From an uncultured cyanobacterium (GTDB taxonomy: Bacteria; Cyanobacteriota; Cyanobacteriia; CACIAM-69d): DNA of 64,000 nucleotides. Below, piece by piece: positions 29,310-36,768 of the stretch. Location: the NCBI GenBank assembly GCA_937883785.1, contig CALGDE010000132.1, positions 40,538 to 104,537 of the forward strand, given 5' to 3'. The notes under the pieces are model-generated. The model was not told where the DNA came from. It did not search any database and was given only the letters and a program-made list of their open reading frames with translations. Made by a program: the position numbers and the translations under genes. The stretch's first letter is position 1, and each line of letters begins with the position of its first letter.

Positions 29310-32222
29310 GTGTTCCCGTCGTGGCGAGAGACAAAAATATTTTTGCGGGAAAGTTGGGAGCTGTTTTATTGGTCCCTGTTTTTGCCATCGAAGCTACAGG
29401 CACGGATGAATGCTTGGGCTCCCAAACCTGACGAGAAAGACACTGAGTTTTCAGACGTTCTTCTCACTAAATTCAATCTGAGATTTTTTAGTCAGTATTG
29501 CCTGGTTCTCCTATTGCTGAGCTGTCCTTTACTTGGATTTACCTGGGCACACACCGGAGCAGTGGACTGGTGGCAGTTGTCCGTTTTGCCTATTGGCTAT
29601 GGTGTTGCATTTTGGTTTTTGCCTGCCAGTTGGTTAGTTCCCCTGAGCTGGCTGTTGGTAACGGTAGATCGCCCGGATTTTTTTCAAACAGAAATTATTG
29701 CTCGTTTACCTCAAGCACTGGCTGATGCGAATTTGCCGCCTGTTTCCCAAATGATTTTGGGACTGGCGGTTCTGGGGGGGGGAGGGGGAGTGACCTCTGC
29801 TTTGGTTTATTACAGCTTGAAGCAGACTCGCCCGAAACAGGCACAGATTCTGAGTACGGTGGGATGGGGAATAAGCGGAGCGATCGGGGGATACGCCACT
29901 TTTAACAACTGGATCGCAGGTGTGCTGATTGGAGCACTGGCTGCGTTTGTTGGCTTTGCTGCTGGCAGCGATTTCGATGAAGCTACCGATCCCGAACAGG
30001 CCGCGTTCGTCGGGGCGTTCGTCGGGGCGGTCGGCGTGGCGGTCGGCGTGGCGGTCGGCGTGGCGGGGGTTGCTACGGCGGCTCCCTGGGTGGGGATGGC
30101 TTTGGCGCTTTCGTTTGGGCTGGTTTATTCTTCCACTTCCATTGGTTGGAGAGGAGTAGGATTTCTGACTCTGCCTTTTATCCTGTTGACTTTTGAACAG
30201 TCGCCCATCCTAGCGGCAGCCGCAGCCATTATGGTTGTCCTTGGCTACTATCGAATTGTGCCCGACTATTTTCTGGAATCCCTTATTATCGGTCGCGCCG
30301 CCTTGCCCAATCTCGCCTTCTGGTCAAAGCGCTCCCAAGACTACCTCCCCACCCTCAAAAGCCTAGTTCCCTTCAGCAGCGAATTTGCGTTTTTACCCCT
30401 TCCCGGTCATGGCAATCTAGTCGCCCGTTCCTTCCAAAACAATCCCACCAGTACCCTACCGATATTCCAGGAAATCCAAGCAGCCAAAGCCCCCGGTCTA
30501 AAAGCCACAGTCCGAAATATCCTGCCCCAAATTATTAGCGATCGCCTCCTCAGCCACTCCTATCTCTACAGTTTCATAGGTGCGGTTTTGAATGGCAGCC
30601 CCAGGGCAGGTATGGATCCTATTCCAGCCCCACTTTTAAGCCCTGATCCCGTTCTATCGGAAATCATCCCAGGATTGTTTGAGCGCCCCGAGTATCTCGA
30701 CCAACTATCCCCAAAAGAGGCCTTTCAGAAGACGGTCCAAGAAGCCGCCAAAAGAAGTAAAGAACAGTTAGGAGGCGTCGTTGATCCGAATATTATTCAG
30801 CCCTCAATTGATACTTTTATCGATAGATATAAGAGACGAGATGGTCTATTGAGCGAGAGTACTCTTCTAGTTACTGACCGCTTACAAAGAGCTAGTCAGA
30901 CCCTAGTTGCTGCAAACCAAAATCCTAACAGCGCCTTGAGGGAACGTCGCTTTGAAAGCGTACTAGGCGATCTCGAACGTTTCAAATCTTCCCTTCCCAG
31001 CCGAGGTTTAGAGCCAAAAGCAGTGCAGCGGTGGCAGCCCGTTATCGAACATTTTCAGCGCCTAATTGACCTGGAACTTGAAGAAATCCGCAAAACCTCC
31101 CAGGGAGAAGTCATCAACCCCTTCGCCTGGGGTAACCCCCTAAAACCCGCCACCATCGACGTATTTCGGGGACGCACTAAAATCAGCGATCGCCTAATGC
31201 GCCTAATCCTGGATCGCAACCGCCCCACCCTGGTGCTGCACGGACCCCGCCGCTTCGGCAAAACCTCATTTCTGCTAAATATCCCCCGCCTGCTCCCCGG
31301 TCAACTGGTTCCCATCTATCTCAGCCTGCAAGACCGCTCCACCATCTCCAGCGAAGCCAACTTTTGCAACAGCTTTGTCCGCGCCTTTATCAAAGACGGA
31401 CGCCTACAAAACATCACCTTCCCCCCCGAACCCAGCCGCCAAGATTTTATGGCAGATCCCTTCTGGACCCTACGGGATTGGCTGGACCGCGCCCTGGAAA
31501 CCGCCGCCCTAGAGCTGGACGATCGCTGGATACTGGTCACCCTAGACGAAGCGGAAAAGCTAGGCGAAGCCATCGAAGCCGGCGACCTAACCCCGCGTAT
31601 CTTCGACCAACTGCGCGACTTTATCCAACATCGCGATCGCCTCGCCTTCCTGTTCTCCGGCGTCCAAACCCTCGACGAACTGGGTCCTAACTGGAGCAAC
31701 TATTTCATCAGCACCGTCCCCATCGAAATCGGCTACTTGGAACCAGAAGAAGCCGAAGACCTACTGCGCAACCCCATTGAAGACTTTAACTTCACCTACG
31801 CCAACGGCATCGTCGAAGAAATTTTACGATTGACCCGCTGCCAGCCGTACCTAGTGCAACTCATAGGCTGGACCCTGGTCAACACCGCCAACGAACAACA
31901 GGTCAAGCACGGCGATCGCCAACTGCTAACGGACGCCCTCCCCGAAGCCCTAACCAACGGCACCCCCTACTTCGACAACCTGTGGCGGGACTTTGTAGCG
32001 CCCAAAACCCACCCCGAAGCTAAACCCTTCGGTCAGGAATTTCTATTTCAACTTGCGGATCACCAACTGGACAACGCCCCCTATCCAGACGCCACCGACC
32101 CAGCCCTACAGCCCGCGATCGCCCATATGCTCCGCTACAAAGTTATTGAGCAACTGGACAACGGCGCCTACCAAATCCAAGTGCCCCTGGTGGCCCAATG
32201 GATTCGCGATCGCGCTGATTAA
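29310..32222 (+). CDS. Large membrane-anchored STAND/AAA-type NTPase
   Basis: 970 residues from GTG 29310, 2 nt after hepT. Residues ~70-330 hold several membrane segments (YCLVLLLLSCPLLGFTWA, WWQLSVLPIGYGVAFWFLPA, GFLTLPFILLTFEQSPILAA) and a Gly/Val/Ala minisatellite tract. A soluble helical linker (~330-600) leads to a C-terminal NTPase: VFRGRTKISDRLMRLIL, Walker A GPRRFGKTS (645-653), Walker B VTLDEAEKL (D746) and a C-terminal winged-helix-like part ending LVAQWIRDRAD. The P-loop region resembles that of the EAD1 protein at the start of the island. Function unknown; a membrane-located sensor or effector is the inference. Confidence 0.75.
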   Translation: MFPSWRETKIFLRESWELFYWSLFLPSKLQARMNAWAPKPDEKDTEFSDVLLTKFNLRFFSQYCLVLLLLSCPLLGFTWAHTGAVDWWQLSVLPIGYGVAFWFLPASWLVPLSWLLVTVDRPDFFQTEIIARLPQALADANLPPVSQMILGLAVLGGGGGVTSALVYYSLKQTRPKQAQILSTVGWGISGAIGGYATFNNWIAGVLIGALAAFVGFAAGSDFDEATDPEQAAFVGAFVGAVGVAVGVAVGVAGVATAAPWVGMALALSFGLVYSSTSIGWRGVGFLTLPFILLTFEQSPILAAAAAIMVVLGYYRIVPDYFLESLIIGRAALPNLAFWSKRSQDYLPTLKSLVPFSSEFAFLPLPGHGNLVARSFQNNPTSTLPIFQEIQAAKAPGLKATVRNILPQIISDRLLSHSYLYSFIGAVLNGSPRAGMDPIPAPLLSPDPVLSEIIPGLFERPEYLDQLSPKEAFQKTVQEAAKRSKEQLGGVVDPNIIQPSIDTFIDRYKRRDGLLSESTLLVTDRLQRASQTLVAANQNPNSALRERRFESVLGDLERFKSSLPSRGLEPKAVQRWQPVIEHFQRLIDLELEEIRKTSQGEVINPFAWGNPLKPATIDVFRGRTKISDRLMRLILDRNRPTLVLHGPRRFGKTSFLLNIPRLLPGQLVPIYLSLQDRSTISSEANFCNSFVRAFIKDGRLQNITFPPEPSRQDFMADPFWTLRDWLDRALETAALELDDRWILVTLDEAEKLGEAIEAGDLTPRIFDQLRDFIQHRDRLAFLFSGVQTLDELGPNWSNYFISTVPIEIGYLEPEEAEDLLRNPIEDFNFTYANGIVEEILRLTRCQPYLVQLIGWTLVNTANEQQVKHGDRQLLTDALPEALTNGTPYFDNLWRDFVAPKTHPEAKPFGQEFLFQLADHQLDNAPYPDATDPALQPAIAHMLRYKVIEQLDNGAYQIQVPLVAQWIRDRAD
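30003..30062 (+). repeat. 12-bp minisatellite inside the membrane NTPase gene
   Basis: Two units of GCGTTCGTCGGG followed by three of GCGGTCGGCGTG, encoding (AFVG)2(AVGV)3. In frame, so copy changes would alter a membrane segment without a frameshift. Confidence 0.85.
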
Positions 32223-32396
32223 TCCCCAAAGTTGCGATCGCCATCACAAAGTTCGGTTGATGCACCTCCCCCAGCAAGGTTGATTTGGACAGGCAAATAA
32301 TGCAGTCGCGATCGCCCAGAATTTCCTGAAAGTTCACAGTCGCCCTAGATTTCCGTCACGGTGGCGATCGTAAAATCCCGAGATACTAAATACATC

Positions 32397-32442
32397 GAAG
32401 CACAGGAGCTGAGGTTAACCACAACGTCAGCTCCTGTGCTTC
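32397..32442. repeat. Perfect 16-bp inverted repeat (hairpin)
   Basis: GAAGCACAGGAGCTGA at 32397-32412 pairs with TCAGCTCCTGTGCTTC at 32427-32442 across a 14-nt loop. It overlaps the left 19-bp boundary repeat by two bases and has no T-run, so it is not a standard terminator. Confidence 0.85.
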
Positions 32443-32708
32443 CAGAACGCCATACCGCGCTCGTTCCTCGATTGATTGCATCACTTTCCATCTACTCCTT
32501 GGTCTCTGACAGACCACGCTCACTCCGTCATTTCGTACCACTCACTTCTCAACTGCATCGCAGATCTCCCCTCTACTCTTTTCATTTTCCGTTCTAAACC
32601 GCGCTTACTCCTTGATTTCGTGACCACTTCCATCCCCACTCGATCCTTAACCGTATTTCATCGCAAGCTTCCCTTCTACTCTTTCTCGCCTCAAGCTTTT
32701 TCGCTGCA

Positions 32709-33119
32709 TTACTCCCCTTTTACTCTCTGGCGCAGATCATCGATCGCCCCATGCCAAACTTCATTGCGACCGCCGTCATCCCACAGCGCCACCAGCTCAG
32801 AATCGTCACCTAATATTCGAGCGATCGCCTCATCTGCCGCCGTTTTTAAATCCTCTGGAATTGCGATCGGATTCGCTTCTATCCACCGATCCAACTCCTC
32901 AGAATAACTATTACGCAGCCCCCATTTTCCTTGGGCTCTGGCAATAACTTCACAAGCCGCTAGACACTGACAAGCCTCATAACTATCGAGGTAGTCGTCA
33001 GTGTCTATTACGGTTTGAATCGCCTCTCGAAGCGCTGCCAAACCTGGATCAGCCAGGAACGATCCAACCCAATCACATGCCGCATCGTTTCCAAAAGTAT
33101 CCTCTGCCCAAGCGCCCAT
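32709..33119 (-). CDS. DUF4259 domain protein
   Basis: 136 residues. MGAWAEDTFGNDAACDWVGS is the typical DUF4259 N-terminus; YEACQCLAACEVIARAQGKW and SELVALWDDGG are further conserved blocks. Small acidic cytosolic protein of unknown role, frequently in accessory regions and sometimes linked with immunity-type proteins. It lies alone inside the segment bounded by 19-bp inverted repeats. Confidence 0.82.
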   Translation of the reverse strand: MGAWAEDTFGNDAACDWVGSFLADPGLAALREAIQTVIDTDDYLDSYEACQCLAACEVIARAQGKWGLRNSYSEELDRWIEANPIAIPEDLKTAADEAIARILGDDSELVALWDDGGRNEVWHGAIDDLRQRVKGE

Positions 33120-33467
33120 GCTTTGCGTCCCCTTGCCCTAGTCACGTCTGGTTTATTCAGAGTAGCAACGCTGCTGATCGTAGGCTTGGGGACTGTATCG
33201 CTTTACAGATCGCTTTATGGTTGGACTTACGCCGCGATCGCCAATCGCCCTAAAAAATCACGCTAAAAAGTTCTGCCCAAAAATTCTGCCCAAAATAAAA
33301 GACGGCTGGCTCGAGTCGTTTCCGAAGAAACTTTCAAACCAACCGCGCTCGCTCCGTCGATGTATTTAGTATCTCAATGGGCAATTTGCGATCGCGTACG
33401 GCTTACGTATACGTTCCCAAAATATTCGTATAACTTTGGCGGCTATGTTCAAAAACCACAGTTGCAG

Positions 33468-33851
33468 TTAGCCCACCACCTCTTCTGCCGCCATTGCTGA
33501 ATTTTGCTGATCCGCCTCTTCCGCCGATCGCCGTGCCTTGAAAGCTCGCCCCCACGCTTGCATGGACAACAAAACTGGCTCCAGCGATCGCCCAAATTCC
33601 GTCAACTCATACTCCACCCTCGGCGGCACCTCTGCATAAACATGTCGCGCCACCACTCCGTCTGCCTCTAATTCCCGTAGCTGTAGCGTAATCATTCGCT
33701 CCGTTGCATTGGGAGTTAGTTTGCGCAATTCACCGAAGCGTTTCTTACCCCCCAGCAAGTGGCACACCAAAATCGGTTTCCAGCGACCGCCAATAACGCT
33801 CAGGGTTGCCTCCACGTCACACCCGGTTTTCCAACTATATTTTCGCGCCAT
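33468..33851 (-). CDS. HxlR-family transcriptional regulator
   Basis: 127 residues. GCDVEATLSVIGGRWKPILV and the winged-helix pattern KKRFGELRKLTPNATERMIT are the HxlR signature. Cys11 is at the position of the conserved N-terminal cysteine used for redox or electrophile sensing in members such as YodB. Divergent from the three-gene operon starting at 34012; the shared 160-bp region carries a palindrome. Probably represses that operon. Confidence 0.9.
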   Translation of the reverse strand: MARKYSWKTGCDVEATLSVIGGRWKPILVCHLLGGKKRFGELRKLTPNATERMITLQLRELEADGVVARHVYAEVPPRVEYELTEFGRSLEPVLLSMQAWGRAFKARRSAEEADQQNSAMAAEEVVG

Positions 33852-33882
33852 GGTGGGTCACAAAACGTTCAGCAATGTTCAT

Positions 33883-33902
33883 TACTTACAAAAATGTAGG
33901 TA
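33883..33902. promoter_or_regulatory. Candidate HxlR operator
   Basis: TACTTACAAAAATGTAGGTA is a near-perfect 8-4-8 palindrome (one mismatch pair) about 30 nt upstream of hxlR and about 110 nt upstream of the divergent operon. The half TTGTAAGTAA on the minus strand resembles the published YodB-type box. Confidence 0.5.
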
Positions 33903-34011
33903 CTTGTCGATACTAATGCAAACACTTTAAATAGAGATGCAGAGCAGGACAGCATCACAGGGGCCCCAACTTCCTGCCTCCTAACAACCAATCAACTCTA
34001 GGAGACACCCC

Positions 34012-34854
34012 GTGAAAGACACCTTCACTACGTTTAATGTCAACGTCGAAGATGCGATCGCCTGGGTCACATTTGATTATCCACCGGTCAATATTCAAGG
34101 ATTGCCCATGTTGGCGGACCTGAATATGCTGGCGCAGCGCCTGGAAGCGTACCGCGATATTAAGGTCGTAGTATTCCAATCTGCCCATCCCGAAATTTTT
34201 GTTGCCCATGCGGACACAGATTTTCTTAAGGAAATGTCCACCACTGCGGTGTCTCGCGATGAAACGCAGCTTCTAGATTTACAGGTGGTGCTAGAGCGCA
34301 TTAGCCAACTGCCCCAGGCAACGATCGCCAAAATTGAAGGGTTTGCCCGCGGTGGTGGTCACGAATTTGCTCTAGCGTGCGATATGCGGTTTGCGGCTCG
34401 CGGCAAGGCAAAGTTTATGCAGATGGAAGTAGGTATGGGGATTTTGCCCTGTGGTGGCGGCGCGTCACGGATGGCTCGACAAACCGGGTTGGGCAAGGCG
34501 CTGGAAATTATCTTGGGAGCGCAGGATTTTGACGCCGACCAAGCGGAAGCCTACGGCACCATTAATAAGGCGCTGGACCCCGATGAAATTGGTTCCTACG
34601 TTGAGGCTCTGGCTAAGCGCATTGCCCTGTGGCCGTCGGAATCCATCGAAGCTTGCAAGCGATCCGTTTACGCGTCCATCGACTTGCCCATTCAAGCGGC
34701 GCTGAAGGAAGAGGCTTATTGGCTATATCAAGCCACCAGCCAGACCCCCGCCATCAAACGCTTTGCCTGGGCGGATGAGCAGGGGGCGCAGTTCGATATG
34801 GCTAACCAGCATGCCTGGGAACAGCTTGTGGTGAATGTGCAAGAGGTTCAGTAG
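34012..34854 (+). CDS. Enoyl-CoA hydratase/isomerase family protein
   Basis: 280 residues from GTG with TAGGAG about 9 nt upstream. Crotonase-fold landmarks: FDYPPVNIQG, FVAHADTDFL, and the oxyanion-hole region IEGFARGGGHEFALACDMRF. The GGGHE element fits the group; the catalytic Glu pair of true hydratases is not clearly recognisable, so the reaction is uncertain. First gene of an operon with LLM oxidoreductase and SDR. Confidence 0.85.
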   Translation: MKDTFTTFNVNVEDAIAWVTFDYPPVNIQGLPMLADLNMLAQRLEAYRDIKVVVFQSAHPEIFVAHADTDFLKEMSTTAVSRDETQLLDLQVVLERISQLPQATIAKIEGFARGGGHEFALACDMRFAARGKAKFMQMEVGMGILPCGGGASRMARQTGLGKALEIILGAQDFDADQAEAYGTINKALDPDEIGSYVEALAKRIALWPSESIEACKRSVYASIDLPIQAALKEEAYWLYQATSQTPAIKRFAWADEQGAQFDMANQHAWEQLVVNVQEVQ

Positions 34855-34908
34855 CGGCGTCCACCACCTTTAATGCACCTTGCCGCATGGAGAGAGGAGC
34901 AACAAAAA

Positions 34909-35886
34909 ATGCTTAAGCAGGTTGAAACGTCTAAGGTTCAAAAATTTCAGCCCCTAAACCAAGGCTACAACTCGGTTTTCAAGGCTGATCAGCTCACCGT
35001 GGGTTTAGTGGTTCCCATCGAGAACTACGCCAAACGTCCGGAGCCCACGATGGTGAACCATTTGGAGCGGGTAAAGCTGGCGGAAGAGCTGGGGTTTGCG
35101 GCGGTTTGGCTACGCGACGTCCCGTTCAATGTGCCGTCCTTTGGCGATGCGGGGCAAATGTTCGATCCCTTCGTGTACTTGGGACTATTGGCGGGGCAAA
35201 CCCAGCGTATTGCCCTGGGGGTGGCGAGCATTATTCTGCCCCTGCGCCATCCTGCCCATGTGGCAAAGGCGGCGGCGAGCGTTGATGTGCTATCCGGCGG
35301 TCGGCTGATTCTGGGGGTGGCTTCTGGCGATCGCCCAGATGAATATCCAGCGATGAACCAGTCCTTTGGCGATCGCGGCGATCGATTCCGCGCCAGCTTC
35401 GACTACATCCGGCAAATGGGCACCGATTACCCCAGCGTTGACAACTCCCACGGCACGCTCACGGGGGGGATCGATATGTTGCCAAAGCCCGTCGCTGGGC
35501 GACTGCCGCTGTTAATTACCGGCAGCAGTCGGCAGAATCCTGGGTGGATTGCGGAAAATGGGGACGGCTGGATCACCTATCCGCGCCATATCCCTCTGCA
35601 AGAGCAGGTTATTCGAGACTGGCGATCGCGAATGGAGGTCACGGGTAACGCCGCTAAGCCAGTTATGCAACCGCTGTACGTGGACCTAAGTGCTGATCCA
35701 GACGCACGACCGCAGCCGATTCATTTGGGATTTCGATTGGGGAGTCGGCATCTGCGATCGCACCTAAAAGCGTTGGAAAATATTGGGGTCAACCACGTCG
35801 CCCTAAATCTGCGATTTAACGAAGCGGACACTGAGACCACGCTTAAACGCCTTGCTGACGATGTACTGCCAGATTTTCGTAATTAA
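34909..35886 (+). CDS. LLM-class flavin-dependent oxidoreductase
   Basis: 325 residues from ATG 34909, selected because GAGGAG lies about 8 nt upstream; ATG 34873 is in frame but lacks an RBS. VGLVVPIENYAKRPEPTM, AEELGFAAVWLRDVPFN, ALGVASIILPLRHPAHVAKA and LITGSSRQNPGWIAENGDGW place it in the bacterial luciferase-like family, near the BA3436-type subgroup. Uses reduced flavin; substrate unknown. Confidence 0.87.
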   Translation: MLKQVETSKVQKFQPLNQGYNSVFKADQLTVGLVVPIENYAKRPEPTMVNHLERVKLAEELGFAAVWLRDVPFNVPSFGDAGQMFDPFVYLGLLAGQTQRIALGVASIILPLRHPAHVAKAAASVDVLSGGRLILGVASGDRPDEYPAMNQSFGDRGDRFRASFDYIRQMGTDYPSVDNSHGTLTGGIDMLPKPVAGRLPLLITGSSRQNPGWIAENGDGWITYPRHIPLQEQVIRDWRSRMEVTGNAAKPVMQPLYVDLSADPDARPQPIHLGFRLGSRHLRSHLKALENIGVNHVALNLRFNEADTETTLKRLADDVLPDFRN

Positions 35887-35895
35887 GGAGGGAGG

Positions 35896-36702
35896 ATGAG
35901 TAAAACAATTTTGCTGACGGGAGCCACCGACGGCATTGGCTTGGAAACCGCCAAGCTTTTGGTGGCCCAGGGACATCGGGTACTGCTGCACGGGCGCACC
36001 CCGACGAAGCTGGCAAAGGTTGCCGAAGATTTAGCGGAACAGGGCGCAGTTGAAAGCTATACGGCAGACTTGGCCGATCTCGCCGAAGTCAAAACGCTGG
36101 CGGAGTCAGTGGCAGCAGAGCATGGGCATTTGGATGTGTTGATTAACAACGCCGGGGTGCTCAAAACTTCGACGCCGATTACCCAGGACGGTTTGGACGT
36201 TCGGTTTGTGGTGAATGCGATCGCCCCCTACCTGCTCACCAAAAAACTACTACCGCTGATGAATCCCTCCGGGCGAGTCGTCAACGTATCCTCCGCCGCC
36301 CAATCTCCCGTTGACCTGCATGCCCTAACTGGCCAGCATCGAGTCGCCGAAGATTTCTCAGCCTATGCCCAAAGCAAACTGGCAATCACGATGTGGTCTC
36401 GATATTTGGCGCGATCCCTCGGCAACAACGGTCCTATCATCGTTGCGGTTAACCCTGGTTCACTGCTGGGCAGCAAAATGGTGAGAGAAGGGTTCGGCAT
36501 GGCGGGCAAAGATCTGCAAATTGGAGCCAACATCCTGTGCCGTGCTGCATTATCTGAGGACTTTGCTACGGCATCCGGTAAATATTTCGACAACGATGCT
36601 GGACAGTTTGCCTCCCCCCATGCCGATGCCCTCGATGACAAAAAGTCTGGAGATGTTGTGCGAACAATCAAAAACATCCTGCAACAGCAATTGTCTGGGT
36701 AG
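35896..36702 (+). CDS. Short-chain dehydrogenase/reductase
   Basis: 268 residues; GGAGGGAGG directly upstream. Cofactor motif TGATDGIG, NNAGVL, Ser in NVSSAAQ and the YxxxK catalytic pair in YAQSKLA. Oxidoreductase acting on a small carbonyl or alcohol, substrate unknown. Last gene of the HxlR-linked operon, 9 nt after the LLM gene. Confidence 0.9.
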   Translation: MSKTILLTGATDGIGLETAKLLVAQGHRVLLHGRTPTKLAKVAEDLAEQGAVESYTADLADLAEVKTLAESVAAEHGHLDVLINNAGVLKTSTPITQDGLDVRFVVNAIAPYLLTKKLLPLMNPSGRVVNVSSAAQSPVDLHALTGQHRVAEDFSAYAQSKLAITMWSRYLARSLGNNGPIIVAVNPGSLLGSKMVREGFGMAGKDLQIGANILCRAALSEDFATASGKYFDNDAGQFASPHADALDDKKSGDVVRTIKNILQQQLSG

Positions 36703-36714
36703 CGAACTTTGCAA

Positions 36715-36756
36715 CCTTTTGCTCGCCTATCGCTGTAGCAACGAGGGAGTAAAAGG
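36715..36756. terminator. Imperfect hairpin between convergent genes
   Basis: CCTTTTGCTC pairs with GAGTAAAAGG with one mismatch across a 22-nt loop, midway between the SDR stop and the DUF3370 stop. No T-run, so a weak call. Confidence 0.4.
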
Positions 36757-36768
36757 ACGTGGCTGGTT

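Larger units (their letters stand above)
32380..33375. repeat. Repeat-rich segment bounded by perfect 19-bp inverted repeats
   Basis: GAGATACTAAATACATCGA occurs at 32380-32398 and inverted at 33357-33375. Between them are a 16-bp perfect hairpin, degenerate direct repeats built on ACCGCGCTCGYTCC (near 32454, 32514, 32598 and 33346) and CTTCYMTCTACTC blocks, and a DUF4259 gene. No ORF at 32223-32708 is convincing. The bounded unit could be a non-autonomous mobile segment. Confidence 0.6.

Noticed and set aside
32380..32720. CRISPR array
   Set aside because: The repeats are degenerate with irregular 60-140 bp spacing, and no cas genes are present.
32361..32907. Open frames on the plus strand in the repeat-rich segment
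   Set aside because: Low-complexity Ser/Thr/Pro translations produced by degenerate repeats, no start signals, and partial overlap with the DUF4259 gene.
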